A DNA stretch of 64,000 nt from Prostheceraeus crozeri (GCA_907163375.1 CAJQUW010014752.1:1-64000), one strand, 5' to 3'; positions 44,322 through 52,798 are shown, counted from the stretch's first letter. Notes: generated by a model not told the origin, from the letters alone. A program made the numbers and translations.

Positions 44322-45015
44322 GGACCGCGCAAGATGGCGGCCATCGCTGCGTCCCCCCCCCCTCTGGCACGGCAGAGTGTCGTGGTCGGCCGCCGTGGTG
44401 CTTCGTGTCTGAGTCCCCCCCCCTCTGGAACGACAGAGGTTGTGGTCTGTCGTGGTGTGCCGGCCAGGTGGGTCCACGTTCACAACATGTTCGCTGACGT
44501 CCCCCCCCCTCTGCAACGACAGAGTGTGAGACTCGGGTGAGTTGGTCCGACCGCCTGGTTGACGTGGGCGACCGTCTAGGTTGACGTGGGCGACAGCCAG
44601 GATTAGTCTTGAGGCTATAGTGTGTGATGTTTTTGGTGTGTAGCGTCCAAACGAAGCATCGGATGAGAAAACGGAGGCCAGATTCGGAATCTACGTGAAA
44701 TTTTGGGTTAGGAAGGATGTTTCCAGCGAAATCGGAGAGAAAAAATTTTCGGCTGACGTCCCCCCCCCTACCCCCCCCTGGACGGCTTGCTTCCAGTGGA
44801 CGGATTTTGTCGTGCGATAGCTCGTTTGAAAGCTAAGAGTGAGACAAATTCAGTGAAAGAATCGGCTTGTTCGTATCTGCCTTCGTTTACATGTGAGACG
44901 CCATTTAAGATTTTGGGACATTGGTGAAAAACGACAGAGTTAGAATTTGGGACGTTTTGGGCTGTAGCTTCAAAACGAACTATCGGATTGGTAAACGGAT
45001 GCCAGATTTGGAATC
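44322..45015 (+). repeat. C-run modules plus ~325-bp repeat units
   Basis: Three modules with a long C-run followed by CTCTG(G/C)(C/A)ACG(G/A)CAGAG lie at about 44350-44380, 44415-44450 and 44500-44530. Then two units starting near 44645 and 44970 share '(c/t)aaaacgaa(g/c)(c/t)atcgga' and 'aacggatgccagattt'. The same sequences occur inverted at 1-1555. They may be the 3' part of the element that carries the preceding ORF. Confidence 0.65.
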
Positions 45016-45039
45016 AACTTGATGTTATTGTCCAATGAG

Positions 45040-45177
45040 GATCATCATCCAATGAGAATCAAGCATTTCTTTATAAATAGCGAGCCTTCCACAGTGAGAA
45101 TCATTCCATCGTTGAATCACACGAGTGACGGACGCACATTTTCTCTCTCTAGTTCCCTGTTCTATTATCCAACTAAA
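45040..45177 (+). promoter_or_regulatory. CCAAT/TATA promoter and leader, Polinton 2 left
   Basis: Two CCAAT boxes (TCCAATGAG at 45031 and TCCAATGAG near 45048), a TATA box (TTATAAATAG, 45071-45080), then a leader with GAGTGACGGACGCAC (about 45123-45137) and a CT-rich tract, ending at an ATG (45178-45180) directly followed by donor GTAAGT. The promoter at the other side (61190-61380, minus strand) has the same order and a related leader. Confidence 0.7.
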
Positions 45178-45956
45178 ATGGTAAGTCGCTACTTCCCTCC
45201 CTCTCCTCCCTTGAACGCAAACTTAATACAATCTTTTTTTTTCATTTTCAGGCATCTACTCCATCTGCTGCACTAGTAGGACAAAATGGCGGTCAAACGT
45301 TACAAGGTTCGCTACGGTCAGATCATCTACAACTGAGGCCAGTGGAAGAAACATCCAAGGTACATAATCCTACACCGCTACAGCGTAAATTTAAACAAGC
45401 CTTGCGTTATGATGATCATAGCGTAGTACTCCAAACGGGAATGCTCCCTTCCACGGATGTCAAGATAATGCTCAATCAGTATGGGGACTACATACTGATC
45501 CCCGTGAGTCCGTACATTCGCCACCAACTTGATATTATTGAGGAGTACGTGACATTAAATATGGACATTCCTACTCCTCTTGCTCAAGAGTGGAAGGCGA
45601 GAGATGACAAGGATACTCCCTATAGAAAGATTTGGGATGGTAATCACATTTGCCTACCGGTATCACATTGGTGTACTTACTATAAGAAGGAGGGAGATCA
45701 TTCAATACCCATCAGATGTGATGAGCTCGGAGAAGGTACTTGGGATATCCTTTTCAAAGTGAATGGGCTATATTATGGTCGACACAAGGATAATAAAATA
45801 GCCTCTCTCTCCATGCATATGGAATCCATCCTATATATTCCGAAACCACCCAACGTGGACGACATAATTGATCAAATCCTTAACAGCAGTGGTACGAAGC
45901 GCAAGTCGGAGAAGAATGCTACATCAAAACGCAAATCAAAGAAGGAGAATTGCTAG
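45178..45956 (+). CDS. Conserved protein with basic tail, split start codon, Polinton 2
   Basis: Exon 1 contributes only ATG (45178-45180); intron 45181-45251 (GT-AG, 71 bp); exon 2 runs 45252-45956 and begins Ala-Ser-Thr-Pro-Ser. The product is about 235 residues. KVNGLYYGRHKDNKIASLSM matches the 248-residue protein of Polinton 1, and both have a Lys/Arg-rich C-terminus (KRKSKKENC). Middle segments alternate strands and helices (VVLQTG, VKIMLNQYGDYILIPVS). DNA binding is plausible, not shown. First gene of the + strand block. It looks whole. Confidence 0.65.
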
Positions 45957-45990
45957 TCCTTTCCTAACTCTACCCTATGACAATTCGCTT

Positions 45991-46116
45991 ATGTGCTTTG
46001 AGTGTCGTAGACGTGGTCTTATTAGATACATTTTACTTCTTCGTTGCCATCATATCATTTGTGTATTTTGTCGTGAAAAGCATCGATGTAATTCTTCATT
46101 TTGTAATATGTTATAG
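45991..46116 (+). CDS. RING-like mini-protein, Polinton 2
   Basis: 41 residues from an ATG 34 bp after the preceding gene: MCFECRRRGLIRYILLLRCHH, then CVFCREKHRCNSSFC. The Cys-x2-Cys, Cys-His-His-x3-Cys-x2-Cys, Cys-x4-Cys spacing is that of a short RING or similar zinc finger, like the RING-HC of Polinton 1. Very small; it may be expressed as an exon of a longer product. Confidence 0.45.
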   Translation: MCFECRRRGLIRYILLLRCHHIICVFCREKHRCNSSFCNML

Positions 46117-46150
46117 AACGTTTCCTTAGATGTGTAAATTTCCGTTTTAG

Positions 46151-46699
46151 GCTTCTATCATCATTTTTATGGATTGTGAGGGTGAACCTGTACAGGAGCT
46201 CAGTGCTATTGCTATGAACAATTGGACATATCAGATTGTTAGTGTCTATCATCAACATGCCAACTGCGATCCCAATGTTGATCAATGGGCGAGAAAACAC
46301 ATTCATGGACTTAATCTGAAATATTTGCAAGACTATGGCTTTTCTTGTGAGAGTGCTCTTCTTATTGACTTTAAACGATGGTTAGCTGCTTTCAATGTTA
46401 TACGCATCTTTTGTAATAATCCTGGTAAGGAGAGGAAAGTATTTCCCAATCTAATCATTGATGATATTTTGCTCCCACCTTGGGATAGTAGAGTGAATCA
46501 ACATTATCATGAAGTCACAAAACGTTTTAAGGATTTGTGTGTTCCTATTTTGTCTGTTCGTTGTAGTAGCTACGTTCATAACCAATGCTTCTTTCCTCCT
46601 TACCTCAACACTGCCAAAGTCCTGTATGGTTATCATTGCTCGCTGTATGATAGTTACCAGCTGTATCTATTTTATCTCTTTCAAACCATTGATTTATAA
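46151..46699 (+). CDS. DEDD-exonuclease-like protein, Polinton 2
   Basis: An acceptor (CCGTTTTAG, ending at 46150) is followed in frame by Ala-Ser-Ile-Ile-Ile-Phe and then MDCEGEPVQELSAIA; joined to the leader ATG at 45180 this gives M-A-S, as in the first gene. Without splicing it would start at 46169. A hydrophobic strand followed by D-x-E is the first motif of RNase H-fold DEDD exonucleases. ARKHIHGLN and a late YDSYQLYLFY are conserved in similar Polinton-borne proteins as I recall. About 180 residues. The assignment is tentative. Confidence 0.5.
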   Translation, partial: ASIIIFMDCEGEPVQELSAIAMNNWTYQIVSVYHQHANCDPNVDQWARKHIHGLNLKYLQDYGFSCESALLIDFKRWLAAFNVIRIFCNNPGKERKVFPNLIIDDILLPPWDSRVNQHYHEVTKRFKDLCVPILSVRCSSYVHNQCFFPPYLNTAKVLYGYHCSLYDSYQLYLFYLFQTIDL

Positions 46700-46786
46700 T
46701 GCATGCTTGTTACCATTATTCAATAAATGTTACTATGAGAAGAGTTGTTGTTTTCATGCAATGGATGGGTTAGATAAAGGGCGATC

Positions 46787-47197
46787 ATGTCTTTCTCAAA
46801 CGACTGCGGAACATTACGTTTTCATAGGCAAAGTTTAAAAGGAGCTGTTCAAGATTATGTGATAAAATTTCATAAAGATGAGACCGACATCGAAGCAGTG
46901 GTCGATGATGCTAGCACTCTATTTCTAGAGTTAATGAATACATTCTCTGATAGCATTATCATGGCGCGATTAGTTGCGAAAATTAAGTTTAGTCATTTTG
47001 GAAAGGAAGAGGTGGAAAGTCGCTCTTTCCATTTTGCTTCTTATTCAATGGAAGTGGTAGATCACCCCCAAGAATTTTTTAAAAGACATATGATAAAAAT
47101 TGCTGAACGTCTTAACGCATTTAACCATCATGGTAGCAGTCTAGTGATTGAAGCGATTTCAGATATTCACATTCAACTTTCCATAAAGAAAAATTGA
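46787..47197 (+). CDS. Stand-alone copy of the polymerase N-terminal domain, Polinton 2
   Basis: 136 residues. Its pattern (LKGAVQDYVIKF, then an acidic helix, LVAKIKFSHF, EFFKRHMIKIAERLNAFNHHG, SLVIEAISDIHIQL) matches the domain before the exonuclease core in both polymerases here (LKYIKIDF, WLNFHIQCLKSNVDKFNQRDS in Polinton 2; LVAQIRYV, SHIEAFANKGSNWVIDEILN in Polinton 1). It may compete with or assist the polymerase or its priming protein; this is inference. It looks whole. Confidence 0.55.
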   Translation: MSFSNDCGTLRFHRQSLKGAVQDYVIKFHKDETDIEAVVDDASTLFLELMNTFSDSIIMARLVAKIKFSHFGKEEVESRSFHFASYSMEVVDHPQEFFKRHMIKIAERLNAFNHHGSSLVIEAISDIHIQLSIKKN

Positions 47198-47199
47198 AA

Positions 47200-47523
47200 A
47201 TGCAGTGGTACTTGATTGTAGCACAACTGGTTTTCGAGCTATGTCTGCTCACTCTCGAAGTATATTCCTTCTGTACATGCGTCTATTATTTAGAAAAGGC
47301 TAGCAAATTCATATCTTCAAAAAGACTTGCTATAGACATCAGTAACGGTGAAACTATGTGTTGCGATGTATGTAAGCGAAAGGATGGAAATGAAAAGCGC
47401 ATCTTCAAGAGATGTAAGCATGCTTTTTGTCAACGCTGTTTCATACGTAATTGCATTCAACTTTGCCAATGTAACCACTGTGACATTGCTCATTTCGAGT
47501 GTCACTTATGTCGCAATAGTTAG
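47200..47523 (+). CDS. Membrane-anchored RING-like protein, Polinton 2
   Basis: 107 residues. The N-terminus is hydrophobic (MQWYLIVAQLVFELCLLTLE) and could be a signal anchor. The C-terminus has CCDVCKRKDGNEKRIFKRCK, HAFCQRCFIRNCI, CQCNHCDIAHFECHLC: Cys/His spacing of a RING-type zinc finger. A ubiquitin-ligase role at a membrane is possible. The start chosen is the first ATG after the preceding stop. Confidence 0.5.
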   Translation: MQWYLIVAQLVFELCLLTLEVYSFCTCVYYLEKASKFISSKRLAIDISNGETMCCDVCKRKDGNEKRIFKRCKHAFCQRCFIRNCIQLCQCNHCDIAHFECHLCRNS

Positions 47524-47574
47524 TACCTATGCAAATGTGGTAAAGATAGGTTTTAGCAAAGACTAACACGGAAA

Positions 47575-47931
47575 ATGGCGAAACGTAAAATGACGAAACG
47601 TAAAAGTCAAAAGTTTTCTTCAGCCATTCAAGCTCTCCGACGAATGAAAGCAAATCAGCGATACAATGCTATACGACATGCTAACGATAAATTCATTTGT
47701 GAAATTATTTCTCATGTGAGGAAGTTGAGGACGAAGAAATTAGCGCCAAAACAACGAAAGTTACTTAAGCGATATGCTACGAAATTGCGTTTCATCTCCA
47801 ATCCTAAAGTCGCCCTTCAAAGAAAGAGGAAAACTCTAACACAAAAGGGCGGTTTCCTTTCAGCAATACTTCCAATGATAGCTCCTGCCGTGGGCAACCT
47901 ATTGGGAAATATCTTTGGCTCTAAGCGTTAA
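47575..47931 (+). CDS. Small basic protein with hydrophobic Gly-rich tail, Polinton 2
   Basis: 118 residues. The N-terminal two thirds are very Lys/Arg-rich (MAKRKMTKRKSQKF, KKLAPKQRKLLKRYATKLR). The C-terminus is KGGFLSAILPMIAPAVGNLL. Proteins of this pattern are regular in animal Polintons near the ATPase. A virion or membrane-lytic role is a guess. It looks whole; the Polinton 1 counterpart is at 28078-28470. Confidence 0.65.
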   Translation: MAKRKMTKRKSQKFSSAIQALRRMKANQRYNAIRHANDKFICEIISHVRKLRTKKLAPKQRKLLKRYATKLRFISNPKVALQRKRKTLTQKGGFLSAILPMIAPAVGNLLGNIFGSKR

Positions 47932-47962
47932 TTATGCAAATGTTGAGTCTCAAAGTAATAAA

Positions 47963-48580
47963 ATGGATTTCAGACTTCAATGTGATAAAGTTCTGACTGT
48001 ATCAGGTCCATCTCATGCAGGTAAAACTGTTTTCACGCTGAATTTATTGGATAAAAGAAGGGAGTTGTTTAAGGAACCTATCAATCGAGTGATTTGGTGT
48101 TATGGTATTTATCAACCGTCGCTGTTTCAGGAATTGCAAAGTCGCAACTTTATTCGACATGAAGGAATTATTCCAGTGGATAAACTTCAGTCTAATGATG
48201 TTGTTGTATTGGATGATTTATTAAAAGAAAGTAAGAATTCAAAAGATGTTACAGATATGTTCACTCGCGCAGCACACCATAAAAGGTGTTTTATCATCTA
48301 TATTACACAAAATTTGTTTCCTGATGGAAAAGAAGCTCGTACACGAAACCTGAATACACACTATTATGCTATTTTCAAGAATCCGCGAGATAAAAGTCAA
48401 TTTGAAATTTTAGCGCGACAAGTTGCACCCAGAGGATCAAAAGCCTTAATTGAAATTTTTCAAGCAGCTACTGAAAAACCATACGGTTACTTATTCATTG
48501 ACTTTACGCAAGAGTGTCCGGAAGAATTTAGATTTCGAAGTGATATTTTGAAAACTCCCATGATTATCTACAAACTATGA
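47963..48580 (+). CDS. FtsK/A32-type genome-packaging ATPase, Polinton 2
   Basis: 205 residues from MDFRLQCDKVLTV, which matches the start of the Polinton 1 enzyme. Walker A is GPSHAGKTV and Walker B is VVVLDDLL; the sensor is YITQNLF. The stop overlaps the next start in ATGA (48577-48580), a sign of coupled translation or a shared transcript. It looks whole. Confidence 0.92.
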   Translation: MDFRLQCDKVLTVSGPSHAGKTVFTLNLLDKRRELFKEPINRVIWCYGIYQPSLFQELQSRNFIRHEGIIPVDKLQSNDVVVLDDLLKESKNSKDVTDMFTRAAHHKRCFIIYITQNLFPDGKEARTRNLNTHYYAIFKNPRDKSQFEILARQVAPRGSKALIEIFQAATEKPYGYLFIDFTQECPEEFRFRSDILKTPMIIYKL

Positions 48581-49206
48581 GTTCTTATTCTCGCATGATT
48601 GTTATTCCTCAGGATGAATATGTACAATTGACTGCCATGCAGCAAGTAAAGCAACCTCTTGCAAATCAAATGTATAGGAAAGAAATAGATTATCAGCAAA
48701 ATGTTCACATCAAAGATCCACATCGTGCTGTATTATTACAATCGGAAACTGTTGAGCAATTGAAAAACTTGAAGAATAAGATGCGTGACTCTGTATCGAC
48801 TGCTACACCTTTAGCATCTCGCGCACATGCCATATCTCTTTTCAACAGTATTGAACCCCATCTCAATGTAAATGATAGAGGAGAAATCATTACAGATGAA
48901 AATAAAGTGATTGATGCTTCACGTTATGAAGACTTGATTCAGTATGCGACACGTAGAAAGCGCCGTCAGGGCTATGTTCCACCTGGTTGGTCATACTTTC
49001 TTAAACTATTGAAAAAGCATAATGTGCCAAAATTTGCTTTAAATAATGAGACATTGAAAGAACTTGATTCAACAGTGGCTACTACTCCAATGCTTCAGGC
49101 GATGAAAATGCCAACAAATTGGTTTAAGACGTCACCTGCTACATCCCCTCCCACACTCACTAAGCAAACAAGGGAAGAACTCGACGTAGATCTGTATCGC
49201 CACTAA
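48577..49206 (+). CDS. Conserved Polinton protein of the ATPase-integrase cluster, Polinton 2
   Basis: 209 residues, homologue of 25748-26398. MIVIPQDEYVQLTAMQQ at the N-terminus, IKDPHRAVLL, and VPPGWSYFLKLLKKHNVP near the C-terminus are the shared blocks. It sits between ATPase and integrase in both elements. Function unknown; assembly is suggested by position. It looks whole. Confidence 0.72.
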   Translation: MSSYSRMIVIPQDEYVQLTAMQQVKQPLANQMYRKEIDYQQNVHIKDPHRAVLLQSETVEQLKNLKNKMRDSVSTATPLASRAHAISLFNSIEPHLNVNDRGEIITDENKVIDASRYEDLIQYATRRKRRQGYVPPGWSYFLKLLKKHNVPKFALNNETLKELDSTVATTPMLQAMKMPTNWFKTSPATSPPTLTKQTREELDVDLYRH

Positions 49207-49269
49207 AACTGGTAAAAGGAAAACGTAAAACAGCTCCTCCCAGGAAATACATGTTCTCAGACTATTAAT

Positions 49270-49485
49270 ATGAAGCAGATGTGTTGCTTGCCATGTAATG
49301 AGCCGCCAGAGGTGAATGTCGTTGTCACTTGCACTTGCTGCGCCAGCTCTCATAATGAAACCCCTAAGCAATGTGAACACGATCGCAAAACCGCTAAAGC
49401 TAAATGCTGCAGTTGTTGTAAATGTAGAAAGGGAAGAAAACAAAAAGATGAGAAGGAGGAAAAAGAGTCAGCCGTCATCGACTGA
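49270..49485 (+). CDS. Cys-rich small ORF overlapping the integrase start, Polinton 2
   Basis: 71 residues: MKQMCCLPCNEPP, CTCCASSH, CCSCCKCRKGRK and a Lys/Glu-rich tail. It overlaps the first part of the integrase gene in another frame. The matching position and Cys-richness of 25387-25713 in Polinton 1 argue that it is real. It could bind metal; function unknown. Confidence 0.5.
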   Translation: MKQMCCLPCNEPPEVNVVVTCTCCASSHNETPKQCEHDRKTAKAKCCSCCKCRKGRKQKDEKEEKESAVID

Positions 49486-50536
49486 ACGTTTGAAGTCAAT
49501 CTATTATGATGTAAAACATCCGGCAGGATTTGCATCTATCAAGAAATTATCAAAAGCGAGTGGTCTTCCACAATCACAAGTGAAACGATGGTTAAAGGGT
49601 CAGGCTACCTATACACTCCACAAACAAGCGAAAAAGAAGTACCGCACCCGCCATTATATTGTTCATGACATCGATGAACAGTGGCAAGCAGATTTGTGCG
49701 ATGTTGCCTCCATTTCAAAACATAACTCGGGCAATAATTTTATTTTAACCGTCATTGATATTTTCTCGCGTTATGCGTGGGCTCAACCTTTAAAAACTAA
49801 AGAAGGGAAAGGAGTAGCAAAAGCATTCCAAACAATTTTTCGAGAAGGTCGCATTCCAAAAAGAATTCAGAGTGATCAAGGAAAAGAGTTTGAAAATCAG
49901 CATGTGACAAGATTATTTGAGAGGCATGACATTGAGTTGTTTAGTGTAAAGAGCGCTTATAAAGCTGCACTCGTTGAACGTTTTAATCGCACATTAAAAA
50001 ATCGTTTGTGGCGACATTTTACTGCCAACTTGACACAAAATTGGACAAAGGTTCTACAAGATACACTCCATGCCTACAATCACTCTATCCATCGTTCTAT
50101 TGGACTCAGACCAGTAGATGTAAATGCTGACAATGTAGATAAAGTGCGCGAATCATTCCAACGTAAACGCACTCATGTGAAAAGTGATGTGAAAATTGGC
50201 GATAAAGTTCGTATCTCAAAAGTGAAAAGTGTTTTTGCTAAAGGGTACCTCCCGAATTGGACAGAGGAGGTATTTACAGTATCAAGGATTAATCAAAAAG
50301 ACTCTCCGACCACCTACAAGTTGAAAGATTACGATAATGAAGAAATTGAGGGTAGCTTTTACCGCGATGAGATTGAGGTAGTCACTGAAAGTGAAACATA
50401 TTTGGTAGAGAAAATCATTCGATGTAAAAAACGGCAAGGTGAAGAATGGTGTCTTGTTAAATGGACTGGTTATCCTTCAAGTATGAACTCTTGGATGCGT
50501 CGTGCCGACATCTTTCATCTAAGTGATCGACAGTGA
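49448..50536 (+). CDS. Polinton integrase with chromodomain, Polinton 2
   Basis: About 362 residues from MRRRKKSQPSS; the frame is open further upstream. Domains: N-terminal DNA-binding segment (SIYYDVKHPAGF, VKRWLKGQATYTLH), rve core with Asp in WQADLCDVAS, Asp in IQSDQGKEFEN and Glu in ALVERFNRTLK, SH3-like part (IGDKVRISKVKS, GYLPNWTEEVF), and C-terminal chromodomain (YLVEKIIRCKK, CLVKWTGYPSSMNSW). It catalyses insertion; the chromodomain may steer target choice. It looks whole. Confidence 0.93.
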   Translation: MRRRKKSQPSSTERLKSIYYDVKHPAGFASIKKLSKASGLPQSQVKRWLKGQATYTLHKQAKKKYRTRHYIVHDIDEQWQADLCDVASISKHNSGNNFILTVIDIFSRYAWAQPLKTKEGKGVAKAFQTIFREGRIPKRIQSDQGKEFENQHVTRLFERHDIELFSVKSAYKAALVERFNRTLKNRLWRHFTANLTQNWTKVLQDTLHAYNHSIHRSIGLRPVDVNADNVDKVRESFQRKRTHVKSDVKIGDKVRISKVKSVFAKGYLPNWTEEVFTVSRINQKDSPTTYKLKDYDNEEIEGSFYRDEIEVVTESETYLVEKIIRCKKRQGEEWCLVKWTGYPSSMNSWMRRADIFHLSDRQ

Positions 50537-50577
50537 TTCATGCAAAGTTGTAACTAACAATGTTTAGGGTTTGAGCT

Positions 50578-51033
50578 ATGAATCCAACTGCCTCATTTTA
50601 TTCACGACCCTCCTACGTAAGTGGTGGAGGACAAATTTACATCGGTGCTCGCCGCCAACGTGGAGGTAGCATACTTGGTGCACTGAAATCTGTTGTAGCA
50701 CCTCTCATATCCAATGTCGGTAGATCTTTAAAACGAAATGTTTTAAGTAATGCCGTTGGCTTTGCTGGTGATGTTGCTAGTGATCTTTCCAGAGGTAGAA
50801 GTTTTAAGAGCAGTTTGTTGAATCGTGGGAAGGAACGCGGTTTAAAAACATTGAAGCAGACCATTGCTGGTGTTACTCAAGGAAAGAAATCACCTAAACG
50901 AATGAGAAAAGGAAGGAGGAAACATCGCGGAGCTGGTAAGGTGCAATCTTCAGTCAAAAGGCATTCACGCAAACGTCGCAGAGGCTCTAATCATTCATCA
51001 GGCGCTAAACGACGACGCTGCTATAACTTCTAA
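50578..51033 (+). CDS. Basic core / pX-pVI-like protein, Polinton 2
   Basis: 151 residues. The Gly-rich N-terminus (YVSGGGQIYIGARRQRGG) is like GYPVFTGGRRQVGGG of Polinton 1. The C-terminal half is highly basic (RMRKGRRKHRGAGK, KRHSRKRRRGSNH). It ends three bases before the capsid start. Probable DNA-condensing or inner-capsid protein by analogy with adenovirus-like elements. It looks whole. Confidence 0.75.
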   Translation: MNPTASFYSRPSYVSGGGQIYIGARRQRGGSILGALKSVVAPLISNVGRSLKRNVLSNAVGFAGDVASDLSRGRSFKSSLLNRGKERGLKTLKQTIAGVTQGKKSPKRMRKGRRKHRGAGKVQSSVKRHSRKRRRGSNHSSGAKRRRCYNF

Positions 51034-51035
51034 TC

Positions 51036-52313
51036 ATGGAGTGTAAAACTTCCGGTTTTTGTTTGTTCGATCAACAAGCCATACAGACAGATATTCTTAG
51101 TTCAAGTATTGTAGATTATCATCCTCGAACAGCTGAGAATGCTGGCCCCATTGAATTTGTTATTCCTGGTGGTAGTGATGACTACATAGATTTGAGTTAT
51201 GCGATGCTTGATTTGAGGTTTAGAATTCAACAAGCAGATGGAACTGCTATTGACGATGCACATAAAGTTGGACTGAACAATTTACCATTGACTACATTAC
51301 TTCGCGATGTTTCTCTAACGATTGGAGAGCAGCAGGTGGAAGGTGGTCAAAGCGATTATCCCTATAAATCATATTTCAATCATGTATCACAGTTTCATCC
51401 AGCAGCACAAAAAAGTCATATGGAAGCCATGGGATGGTACAGAGATGAAGCAGGAAAATTTGATGTTGAAACAAACAGTGGCTTTGTAAAGCGATCTGCT
51501 ATGATTAAAGATAGTAGAGTATGTCAGCTATATGGTCCGCTGAATTTAGACTTCTTTAGACAGTCAAAGTTTTTACTCTGTAATACCAGCATGCGACTCA
51601 AGCTGACATTGAATAAGCCTGAATTTGCGCTGAATGCATTTGCTAAAGTTGACAATTTTAGAATTCATGTGGAAGATATTGCACTTTACATTCGTCGAGT
51701 AGTACCGAATCCAAGTGTCATTAGAGGGCATGCTGAAGGTCTTAACCGCCAAAATGCCATTTACCCCGTTCAGCATACAAAGCTTCTCACCTTTACAATT
51801 CCGAAAGATCAAAAGAGTTTCATGAAAGATGGCCTCTTTCCATCGGAAGCACCGAAGCTCCTCATGGTGGCAATGGTTGAAAATGATGCATTTAATGGTA
51901 ATATAAAGAAGAATCCTTTCAATTTTAAACACAATCAGTTAAGTGAAATTGCTTTACGTGTTAATGGTGTGAGTCATCCTGGTCCACCCTACAAACCAGA
52001 TTTTGCTTCGGATCAATTTATGCGCAGTTATGTTGATTTTATGGATGTCTTTGGCTTTTACAATACGGATGATACCAACGGACTGACTATGAAAGAGTTT
52101 AAGAGTGGATATACTATTTATGCATTTGATTTGACTGCTGACAGCGATATTAGTGCACCCTATCGTCAAGCGAACGTGCCTCATAATATTCGTTTGGATT
52201 TGACGTTCAAAAGAACACTACCTGAGACGATCAATGTATTAATTTATGCAGTCTTCGATTCAAATATTGAAATTACAAAGTATCGTGACGTGATTCTTCA
52301 GTATAATCGTTAA
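51036..52313 (+). CDS. Major capsid protein, double jelly-roll, Polinton 2
   Basis: 425 residues. Family of the Polinton hexon-like capsid protein (F54H12.2-like in animal annotations). Recognisable blocks are QTDILSSSIVDYHP, DDYIDLSYAMLDLRF, GLNNLPLTTLLRDVSL, GGQSDYPYKSYFNH, KKNPFNFKHNQLSEI, FYNTDDTNGLTMKEF and the C-terminal IYAVFDSNIEITKYRDV. The two halves fit two jelly rolls. The stop overlaps the protease start by one base (TAATG). It looks whole and is the intact relative of the interrupted gene at 19.6-22.3 kb. Confidence 0.83.
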   Translation: MECKTSGFCLFDQQAIQTDILSSSIVDYHPRTAENAGPIEFVIPGGSDDYIDLSYAMLDLRFRIQQADGTAIDDAHKVGLNNLPLTTLLRDVSLTIGEQQVEGGQSDYPYKSYFNHVSQFHPAAQKSHMEAMGWYRDEAGKFDVETNSGFVKRSAMIKDSRVCQLYGPLNLDFFRQSKFLLCNTSMRLKLTLNKPEFALNAFAKVDNFRIHVEDIALYIRRVVPNPSVIRGHAEGLNRQNAIYPVQHTKLLTFTIPKDQKSFMKDGLFPSEAPKLLMVAMVENDAFNGNIKKNPFNFKHNQLSEIALRVNGVSHPGPPYKPDFASDQFMRSYVDFMDVFGFYNTDDTNGLTMKEFKSGYTIYAFDLTADSDISAPYRQANVPHNIRLDLTFKRTLPETINVLIYAVFDSNIEITKYRDVILQYNR

Positions 52314-52744
52314 TGAGTTGGTTGACTGCTGACGATATTAAGACTAAAGTGCAGCGTAATGCAGACGAAGCGACGTTGAAAGCTTTCGATAATGTCTATT
52401 CACTCGATACCTTACCACCTGCAGTAAATCACTATCCCATCTTTATTGTGCTAAACACTCATTCACAGAATTTAGGCGGTGAGCATTGGAAAGCGATCTT
52501 TATTGGAGAAGACCGACGTGGTGAACTATTTGACTCTCTTGCTCAACCTCCAAATATACCAACACAGCAGTGGTTGAGAAAACATACGCGTCAATATCAG
52601 CGAAATGAACGCATACTACAACATCCACTTTCATCAACGTGTGGTGCTTTTGTACTGTACTTCATCTTAAAACGTTTACATGTATCTCGATTTGCATCTA
52701 TTATTCAAAACTTTTCATGTAATCCATCCTCTAATGAAAAATGA
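52313..52744 (+). CDS. Adenain-like cysteine protease, Polinton 2
   Basis: 143 residues. Catalytic His in GGEHWKAIFIG, acidic residue in ELFDSLAQ, nucleophile Cys in SSTCGAFVLYF. N-terminal MSWLTADDIKTKV is like other Polinton proteases. It directly overlaps the capsid gene, as in Polinton 1. A poly(A) signal (AATAAA) follows at about 52768. It looks whole. Confidence 0.85.
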   Translation: MSWLTADDIKTKVQRNADEATLKAFDNVYSLDTLPPAVNHYPIFIVLNTHSQNLGGEHWKAIFIGEDRRGELFDSLAQPPNIPTQQWLRKHTRQYQRNERILQHPLSSTCGAFVLYFILKRLHVSRFASIIQNFSCNPSSNEK

Positions 52745-52798
52745 TTGTAAGTTCTATCATGATTTGAAATAAAAACATCATGTTGGAAAAATTGTTTT

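Noticed and set aside
45019-45276. 85-residue frame across the Polinton 2 left promoter
   Set aside because: It spans the TATA box, leader and the 71-bp intron; the spliced gene explains the sequence better.
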